Part shown: positions 5,783 through 9,550 of the stretch, piece after piece | Layout of the letters: each line of letters opens with the position of its first letter | Numbering within the stretch: position 1 is the stretch's first letter | NCBI GenBank assembly: GCA_945875225.1 | Contig: CAMCJY010000053.1 | Coordinates: forward strand, 1 to 9,550 | Origin: Comamonas sp. lk | GTDB lineage: Bacteria > Pseudomonadota > Gammaproteobacteria > Burkholderiales > Burkholderiaceae_C | Reading direction: 5' to 3' | Length of the DNA: 9,550 nt | Made by a program: the position numbers and the translations under genes | The notes under the pieces: generated by a model | Told to the model about the DNA's origin: nothing | Database searches by the model: none | What the model saw: only the letters and a program-made list of their open reading frames with translations

Positions 5783-6976
5783 TTACTTGCGCAATGCGGC
5801 TACATCTGCCGGCTGCACCACTTGCCCGGTCTGGTTGGACCAGTGATTTTTGGTATAGCTTATAACCGCTGCGATATCGGTGTCGCTCAGGGACTTCCAA
5901 GCCGGCATAGCCCCATTATTCTGGCCGTTGAGTAAAACCATAATTTGCTTAGCTTTATCGGCATCACGTATCACCGCTGCGCCATCGAGTGCCTTGATAG
6001 CGCCGGCGCCTTTGCCATGCGTCTGGTGGCAGGCCACGCAGTTTTGCGCGTAGACTTTTTCACCGCGCTGAGTGATCTCAGCCAGCGTCCAGACTTTGGA
6101 AGGATCGTCCGCCAAAGCGGCCATTTTTTTCCTCTCGCCATCAACCCACTTACTGTAGTCCTCAGCCGAGACCACTTTCACATGGATGGGCATATAGGCA
6201 TGCTCTTTACCGCACAACTCCTGGCATTGACCATGGTAGTCGCCGATTTTTTCGGCGCGAAACCAGGTGTCACGCACAAAACCGGGAATAGCGTCTTGCT
6301 TGATACCGAAAGCCGGCACGGCAAACGCATGGATCACATCGTTGGCAGTGGTAATGATGCGCACTTTTTTGTCAACCGGCACCACCAGCGGATTGTCCAC
6401 TTTGAACAAGTAGTCATCCACTATCTCGCCCTTTTTGGGGCCACCGTTATTGGACATCTCCCGATGCTCACCATCTATCGTAGAAACAAAACCAATGCCC
6501 TCGCCCTCACCTTTAATGTAGTCATAGCCCCATTTCCATTGCATGCCGGTGGCTTTAATCGTCACGTCGGCGTTGCTGGTGTCCTTCATAGCGACTACCA
6601 CTTTGGTCGCGGGTAAGGCCATCAATATCACGATGATGAAAGGAATTACGGTCCAGATAATTTCGACAGTCACCGACTCATGGAACGCGGCCGGCTTGTG
6701 GCCCCGCGATTTGCGGTGTTTCCAGATGGAATAAAACATCACCGCAAACACCGCAACAAAAATCACTGTGCAAAGAATCAGCATAAACCAGTGCAACCAT
6801 TGCTGCTCGCGCGCGATGGCAGTCACCGCGGGAGGCAGGTTCAACTGAAGTACCGAGGGTCCACCGGGCAGGTCGTTCACGGTTGCGGCCAGGCTCAGGG
6901 AGCCCGTACCAAGCCAAGCGCCTGCTATCGCCAACGGTGAGGCTGATTTATTCAAAATACTCTTCATCGTTTTCAC
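5783..6976 (-). CDS. coxB: Cytochrome c oxidase subunit II with fused C-terminal cytochrome c domain (caa3-type)
   Basis: Subunit II accepts electrons at the binuclear CuA centre. Numbered from a GTG start (397 aa), residues 1-31 form a signal peptide ending near LSLA, and helices lie at about 63-85 and 104-127. The aromatic electron-entry motif QWKWGYDY is near 146-153. The CuA ligands are H216, C251, C255, H259 and M262 with E253 between the cysteines. After the usual subunit II end comes a class I cytochrome c domain: CVACH at 313-317 and axial M357 in GAMPAW, so the protein carries its own heme c. Start choice: GTG at 6976 has AGAGG eight bases upstream, whereas ATG at 6967 is about 17 bases from it and TTG at 6982 only two; a start at 6967 would shorten the leader by three residues without affecting the mature protein. 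It is the first structural gene of the operon, 42 bp after DUF2244. Confidence 0.96.
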   Translation of the reverse strand: MKTMKSILNKSASPLAIAGAWLGTGSLSLAATVNDLPGGPSVLQLNLPPAVTAIAREQQWLHWFMLILCTVIFVAVFAVMFYSIWKHRKSRGHKPAAFHESVTVEIIWTVIPFIIVILMALPATKVVVAMKDTSNADVTIKATGMQWKWGYDYIKGEGEGIGFVSTIDGEHREMSNNGGPKKGEIVDDYLFKVDNPLVVPVDKKVRIITTANDVIHAFAVPAFGIKQDAIPGFVRDTWFRAEKIGDYHGQCQELCGKEHAYMPIHVKVVSAEDYSKWVDGERKKMAALADDPSKVWTLAEITQRGEKVYAQNCVACHQTHGKGAGAIKALDGAAVIRDADKAKQIMVLLNGQNNGAMPAWKSLSDTDIAAVISYTKNHWSNQTGQVVQPADVAALRK

Positions 6977-6984
6977 TTTCAATG

Positions 6985-6989
6985 CCTCT
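6985..6989 (-). promoter_or_regulatory. Shine-Dalgarno of coxB favouring the GTG start
   Basis: AGAGG on the minus strand is followed by eight bases and GTG at 6976. Spacing to the in-frame ATG (6967) or TTG (6982) is poor, so this site favours GTG. It lies in the 42-bp gap between DUF2244 and coxB, in which I see no convincing promoter hexamers. Confidence 0.5.
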
Positions 6990-7018
6990 AAGTTTGCAAA
7001 ATTACTATGTCACGGGGC

Positions 7019-7507
7019 TTACACGGCGCTTTGGTCCATGCGGACAGCGCGGCGCAATTCTTGCGCCAGGGCCTCACGCCGCTCGGGACGCACATAGCGC
7101 CCCACCTGTATGGACTTGCCCTGGCCCGACACTGCGATAAGCGAGTGTTCACCACCCAGCGGCTCGATCCTGACCCATTGCCGGTGGAACTGTGCCCGCT
7201 CACGCACGCCAGCGGCCTCATGCTCCACCACCACCTGCGATCCGTCCACCACAATGCGCTCCTGATCGAGCACATGCCTGGAAAAAATCAAAAAACAAAT
7301 ACCGACTGCCACCGTCTCCAAGGCCGCGAAAGGCAGAACCAGCAAGGCCCCCTGCAGCCAAAAGAACAAGCCGATGCACAAAGAAACCAGACTCAGCGAA
7401 GCAAAAACCACCAGCATTTGCGCTGGCGATAAGGGCGCATGGCGCCGCAAAACCCACTCAAAACGAGGATTTTTTGAATCGGCATCGAGGGAGTAACTGA
7501 AGCTCAC
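7019..7507 (-). CDS. DUF2244 family membrane protein
   Basis: A roughly 162-residue protein with a short N-terminal strand region (SFSYSL, then RFEWVLRRHAPLSP), two close membrane helices (about 32-52 and 54-75) and a soluble C-terminal domain rich in beta strands and charged residues. This is the layout of DUF2244 proteins, often found beside cytochrome c oxidase genes in proteobacteria, with no established function. The frame has no early ATG. GTG at 7507 gives the expected FSYS start; TTG at 7537 would add ten residues. The GTG has no clear Shine-Dalgarno, so the start is uncertain. The stop is 42 bp before coxB on the same strand with no terminator between, so it may be the first gene of the oxidase operon and share its promoter. 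Confidence 0.85.
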   Translation of the reverse strand: MSFSYSLDADSKNPRFEWVLRRHAPLSPAQMLVVFASLSLVSLCIGLFFWLQGALLVLPFAALETVAVGICFLIFSRHVLDQERIVVDGSQVVVEHEAAGVRERAQFHRQWVRIEPLGGEHSLIAVSGQGKSIQVGRYVRPERREALAQELRRAVRMDQSAV

Positions 7508-7583
7508 ACAATTTCGAAGTTTATGGCGCGGCCCCAACAGCAGGGTCGCAAAAGGATAAAAAACGGGTCATCCAAGCCTGTCG

Positions 7584-7611
7584 ATTGTATTCCATGCCTC
7601 TGTGACGCAAG
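7584..7611 (-). promoter_or_regulatory. Candidate sigma-70 promoter upstream of DUF2244-coxBA
   Basis: On the minus strand CTTGCG (7606-7611) is followed 16 bases later by TACAAT (7584-7589), which matches the -10 consensus at five of six positions. The -35 match is weak. It lies in the 161-bp gap between the BioC-like gene and DUF2244, which holds no other recognisable gene or RNA, and would give a leader of about 70 bases. This is the best candidate I see for a promoter driving DUF2244 and the oxidase genes. Confidence 0.3.
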
Positions 7612-7668
7612 ACTTGCGGCTCCCCATGCAACCGAGTGTCCAAAGGGCTTCCCGAGGCGTTCCCTAGC

Positions 7669-8589
7669 TCATCGGAGCTTTTGGGAGCGCAAGCTTTCCC
7701 GCATCTGCTCCAAGGGGATCAGGGTTTGCGCCTGAAACGCCATGCGCGGCGCAGGTTTAAAGGCATGGCCGTAAATAATTTCAAAAGTCAGGCTTAATCG
7801 CCCACTCTGGGCGGGGTCAGCAAGCCCGGCGGCAATGGCATGGTGCAAAGCTGCACGCCAGGCACGCCCCCGCAAAGCGACAAAGCGCTGGGGGTGCAAA
7901 TTGCGGCCCAGACCGCGCAATTCGGCCAACAGCGTCGCAGGCGAGGAAAAAGACAGCGTAATGCGCTCCATATCCATCACCGGCTCTGCAAAACCAGCCT
8001 GCACCAACATATCGCCCCAATCGTGCATATCGGTAAATGCATGGGCCGGGGCAGGCCAGCCCTGGCGGGCATACAGGTCCCGCAATTCACGCAATGTGTC
8101 CGGGCCCAGGCAGGAAAACATCAAAAAACCATCGGTTTGCACCAGGCCGTGCCAGCGCTGGATCAGCGCTTGCGGGTCCGGGCTCATGTGCAAAGCCATA
8201 TTGGCCCAGAGCAAGTCCACGGGCGTGGCGGGCGCCTCAAAGCGCGTCGGGTTTTTCCATCGCTGGGCCGACCACCAGGGCGGGCGCAGGGCTGCGCGGG
8301 CAAGCGCCAAGGCTTGTGGCGGCTCCTGTTGCACAAAACTGGCGGCGGCGGGGTAACGCCGGCGCAAAAGCGCGTGCGCCTCGATCCCACCATGCAATGC
8401 CTGCCAATGCAGCCAGCTGCGCGGCTGCTTGAGCATCCATTGCAATCGGTCTTCCATGCGCCGCGCCACCTCTTCGTGCAGCCAGGGCGATGCCGGCTGA
8501 TCTTCCCGCCCCATCGAATCAGCCAGAGGCCATGCAGCCCAGCGCTTTGCAGCTTGGGCATCGATGGTGGGTGGGCGTTGGTTGGTCAT
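7669..8589 (-). CDS. BioC-like SAM-dependent methyltransferase family protein with degenerate motif I
   Basis: A 306-residue protein related to malonyl-ACP O-methyltransferase BioC, which starts biotin synthesis by capping malonyl-ACP. Matching blocks are SPWLHEEVARRMEDRL (34-49), DLLWANMALHMSPDPQ (125-140), GFLMFSCLGPDTLRELR (154-170, like the BioC LGPDTL motif) and TFEIIYGHAF (268-277). Where BioC has the glycine-rich SAM motif I (LDxGCGxG), this protein has WLHWQALHGGIEAH (59-72), with only two adjacent glycines and no preceding aspartate. SAM binding is therefore uncertain. I chose ATG at 8589, where a normal BioC-like N-terminus begins; the frame stays open to an ATG at 8715, but that extension is low complexity and would overlap the comF start. 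No strong Shine-Dalgarno is seen. No other biotin genes are in the window, so a role in biotin synthesis is not supported by context. Confidence 0.78.
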   Translation of the reverse strand: MTNQRPPTIDAQAAKRWAAWPLADSMGREDQPASPWLHEEVARRMEDRLQWMLKQPRSWLHWQALHGGIEAHALLRRRYPAAASFVQQEPPQALALARAALRPPWWSAQRWKNPTRFEAPATPVDLLWANMALHMSPDPQALIQRWHGLVQTDGFLMFSCLGPDTLRELRDLYARQGWPAPAHAFTDMHDWGDMLVQAGFAEPVMDMERITLSFSSPATLLAELRGLGRNLHPQRFVALRGRAWRAALHHAIAAGLADPAQSGRLSLTFEIIYGHAFKPAPRMAFQAQTLIPLEQMRESLRSQKLR

Positions 8590-8647
8590 CAAGCGGGAAA
8601 AAGGGGCCGGGGGGCGGGGGAGCAGACGAAACCAGATAAATACGGCA

Positions 8648-8661
8648 GACAGCGCGCTGTC
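8648..8661. repeat. Perfect 14-bp palindrome in the divergent bioC-like/comF intergenic region
   Basis: GACAGCGCGCTGTC is its own reverse complement. It lies between the divergent starts at 8589 and 8714, which makes it a possible operator, but a palindrome of this length is expected about once by chance in a window of this size, and I recognise no known regulator motif in it. Confidence 0.35.
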
Positions 8662-8672
8662 GAGCGGAGCGG

Positions 8673-8697
8673 CGCCAAGGCCCAATCCGGCTTGGCG
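8673..8697 (+). repeat. Inverted repeat (possible hairpin) just upstream of comF
   Basis: CGCCAAG (8673-8679) pairs with CTTGGCG (8691-8697). With a one-base bulge, two more G-C pairs extend the stem around a loop of about six bases. It ends 16 bp before the comF ATG. No T-tract follows, so it is not a typical terminator. It could be an operator or an element of a comF leader, if a longer transcript exists. Function is not shown. Confidence 0.3.
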
Positions 8698-8701
8698 GCA
8701 G

Positions 8702-8707
8702 TATATT
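8702..8707 (+). promoter_or_regulatory. Possible -10 element (TATATT) for comF
   Basis: TATATT agrees with the -10 consensus at five of six positions and ends six bases before the comF ATG, so a transcript could begin at the start codon itself. No clear -35 is found at the expected distance and comF lacks a Shine-Dalgarno. Weak evidence for a leaderless comF transcript. Confidence 0.25.
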
Positions 8708-8713
8708 GGCAGC

Positions 8714-9418
8714 ATGTTTATTGCGTTGTTTCAAGGGCTGGCGGCGCGCCTGCCGAGCCGCTGCGCGGTCTGCCATGCCTGGCCCGGCCAGCCCTTGTGC
8801 GAGGCCTGCATCGGGCTTTTTGCGCAACCCAGGCCACGCTGCAAGCGTTGCGCGCTGGCGGTCGCCGATGCCGATACGCCTTGTGCTGCCTGCCAAGCAG
8901 CACCCAGCCCGCTGGATGCGGCTCTGGCCGCCGTCAGCTATGGCTATCCCTGGGCGGATGTGGTGCAGGAATTCAAATTTCGGGCGCAGCCGGCTTGGGC
9001 ACGCCATTTAGCGGTACTGATGCGCAGCGCCCCCTGGGTGGAACCGGCGCTGGACGCTGCCCACTGGGTGCTGCCCATGCCGCTGTCAACGCAAAGACTG
9101 CAAAGCCGGGGCTTTAACCAGGCCTGGCTGCTGGCACAGGCCCTGTCGCCCGCCAAGGCGCGCGCCCAGTGGCTCTTGCGCATTCGCGATACCCCGGCGC
9201 AGAGCAGTCTGGCAGGCAAAGAAAGGCTCGCCAATGTGGCCCAGGCCTTCGCTATCGACCCGCTGCACCAGCGCGACCTAGAAGGTAAAAACGTGCTTTT
9301 GGTGGACGACGTGATGACCAGCGGGGCCTCTTTGCGCGCCGCCGCCCTGCCCTTGCGCCAAGCAGGGGTACGGCGCGTCACCGCGCTGGTCTTTGCCCGT
9401 GCCGAAACCATGCAATAA
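8714..9418 (+). CDS. comF: ComF family phosphoribosyltransferase-like protein
   Basis: ComF proteins help natural transformation in competent bacteria, probably working with DNA-uptake and helicase proteins in the cytoplasm; many non-competent species also carry them, so the role here is open. The 234 residues start with a cysteine-rich zinc-ribbon region: pairs C17/C20, C29/C32, C43/C46 and C57/C60. Then come LDAALAAVSYGYPWADVVQEFKF (about 67-89), PMPLSTQRLQSRGFNQA (121-137), RIRDTPAQSSL (156-166) and the PRPP-binding loop VLLVDDVMTSGAS (194-206). Length is normal for the family. The ATG at 8714 gives the usual short lead before the first zinc ribbon; an in-frame GTG at 8564 would add a low-complexity extension and is rejected. 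It diverges from the BioC-like gene, and trmL follows 40 bp downstream. Confidence 0.93.
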   Translation: MFIALFQGLAARLPSRCAVCHAWPGQPLCEACIGLFAQPRPRCKRCALAVADADTPCAACQAAPSPLDAALAAVSYGYPWADVVQEFKFRAQPAWARHLAVLMRSAPWVEPALDAAHWVLPMPLSTQRLQSRGFNQAWLLAQALSPAKARAQWLLRIRDTPAQSSLAGKERLANVAQAFAIDPLHQRDLEGKNVLLVDDVMTSGASLRAAALPLRQAGVRRVTALVFARAETMQ

Positions 9419-9422
9419 GAGC

Positions 9423-9442
9423 GGCCCCAGCGCCTTGGGGCC
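9423..9442 (+). terminator. GC-rich hairpin after comF without a T-tract
   Basis: GGCCCCA (9423-9429) pairs with TGGGGCC (9436-9442) around a six-base loop, starting four bases after the comF stop. No run of T follows, so it is at best a weak or factor-assisted terminator. trmL begins 16 bp later on the same strand, so the hairpin may reduce read-through or stabilise the comF mRNA end. Confidence 0.35.
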
Positions 9443-9458
9443 ACGCGACAATGCGGGC

Positions 9459-9550
9459 ATGCTGCATATCGTTTTGGTTCATCCAGAAATTCCGCCCAAC
9501 ACCGGCAATGTGATCCGCCTAGCTGCCAATACCGGTTGCAGCCTGCACCT
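9459..9550 (+). CDS. trmL: tRNA (cytidine(34)-2'-O)-methyltransferase TrmL, N-terminal fragment (cut by window edge)
   Basis: Only 30 complete codons are visible, running off the right edge. They begin MLHIVLVHPEIPPNTGNV and continue IRLAANTGCSLH, which is the highly conserved N-terminus of the SPOUT-family enzyme TrmL. TrmL methylates the 2'-O of the wobble nucleotide 34 in certain leucine tRNAs and acts in the cytoplasm. An overlapping ATG at 9451 is in another frame and does not give this sequence. No strong Shine-Dalgarno is present. The gene follows comF by 40 bp with a GC hairpin between them, so joint transcription is possible but not certain. Confidence 0.93.
   Translation, partial: MLHIVLVHPEIPPNTGNVIRLAANTGCSLH

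Noticed and set aside
5945..6616. A 223-codon plus-strand open frame inside coxB
   Set aside because: It lies opposite the CuA and cytochrome c domains of coxB, whose ligands are all in place. Its own translation resembles nothing I recognise.
8564..8713. Upstream extension of comF to GTG 8564
   Set aside because: The extension is rich in Gly, Arg and Pro with no family match, and it would run antisense into the start of the BioC-like gene. ATG at 8714 gives the expected ComF length and zinc-ribbon position.
8590..8715. Upstream extension of the BioC-like gene to ATG 8715
   Set aside because: The extra 42 residues are low complexity and unlike the family N-terminus, and the extension would overlap the comF start. 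ATG at 8589 gives a normal N-terminus.
7840..9117. A 425-codon plus-strand open frame
   Set aside because: It is antisense to most of the BioC-like gene and runs out of frame through comF, both of which have clear family motifs. Its translation shows no recognisable domain and is biased toward residues expected from shadow frames of GC-rich coding DNA.
1..9550. A hidden mobile element, CRISPR array, defence system or novel multi-gene system
   Set aside because: I saw no terminal inverted repeats, direct-repeat arrays, integrase or transposase motifs, tRNA-associated sites or compositional breaks. Apart from the few small proteins noted, the genes form a well-known core-genome arrangement.

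Overview
The window looks like a chromosomal segment of a betaproteobacterium in the order Burkholderiales, most likely Comamonadaceae. The evidence is the gene order (coxB, coxA, small assembly gene, ctaG, DUF2970, coxC, an opposing DUF2909 gene, SURF1, thiol protein, ctaA), the protein family signatures and the moderate-to-high GC content. I call the family level by inference; nothing here fixes a genus.

Positions 1-6976 hold an aa3/caa3-type heme-copper cytochrome c oxidase locus, almost all on the minus strand. Reading in the direction of transcription it runs: coxB (subunit II with a fused C-terminal cytochrome c domain), coxA (subunit I), a 36-residue small assembly protein, ctaG/cox11 (copper delivery to CuB), a DUF2970 single-pass protein coupled to ctaG by an ATGA overlap, and coxC (subunit III). 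A strong bidirectional hairpin terminator then sits between coxC and a small plus-strand twin-transmembrane gene (DUF2909). Beyond it the minus strand resumes with SURF1, a SCO-like CxxxC membrane-anchored protein and the N-terminal 155 codons of ctaA/COX15 (heme A synthase), which is cut by the left edge. Structural subunits, copper insertion (CtaG, possibly the SCO-like protein), heme A synthesis (CtaA) and heme A insertion or assembly (SURF1) are therefore encoded together.

Positions 7019-9550 hold the upstream flank. A DUF2244 membrane protein lies 42 bp before coxB on the same strand and may be the first gene of the operon. Next is a BioC-like methyltransferase with a degenerate SAM motif I (minus strand). 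A 124-bp divergent intergenic region with two dyad symmetries separates it from comF (plus strand), followed by the first 30 codons of trmL, a tRNA wobble-nucleotide methyltransferase cut by the right edge.

I see no mobile elements, CRISPR arrays, tRNA or rRNA genes, and no sign of recent transfer. This is a mostly ordinary core-genome region. The points worth a second look are small: the poorly characterised accessory proteins embedded in the oxidase locus, the antisense DUF2909 island that splits the operon, the degenerate BioC-like enzyme, several non-ATG starts, and two genes that may be read from leaderless transcripts.
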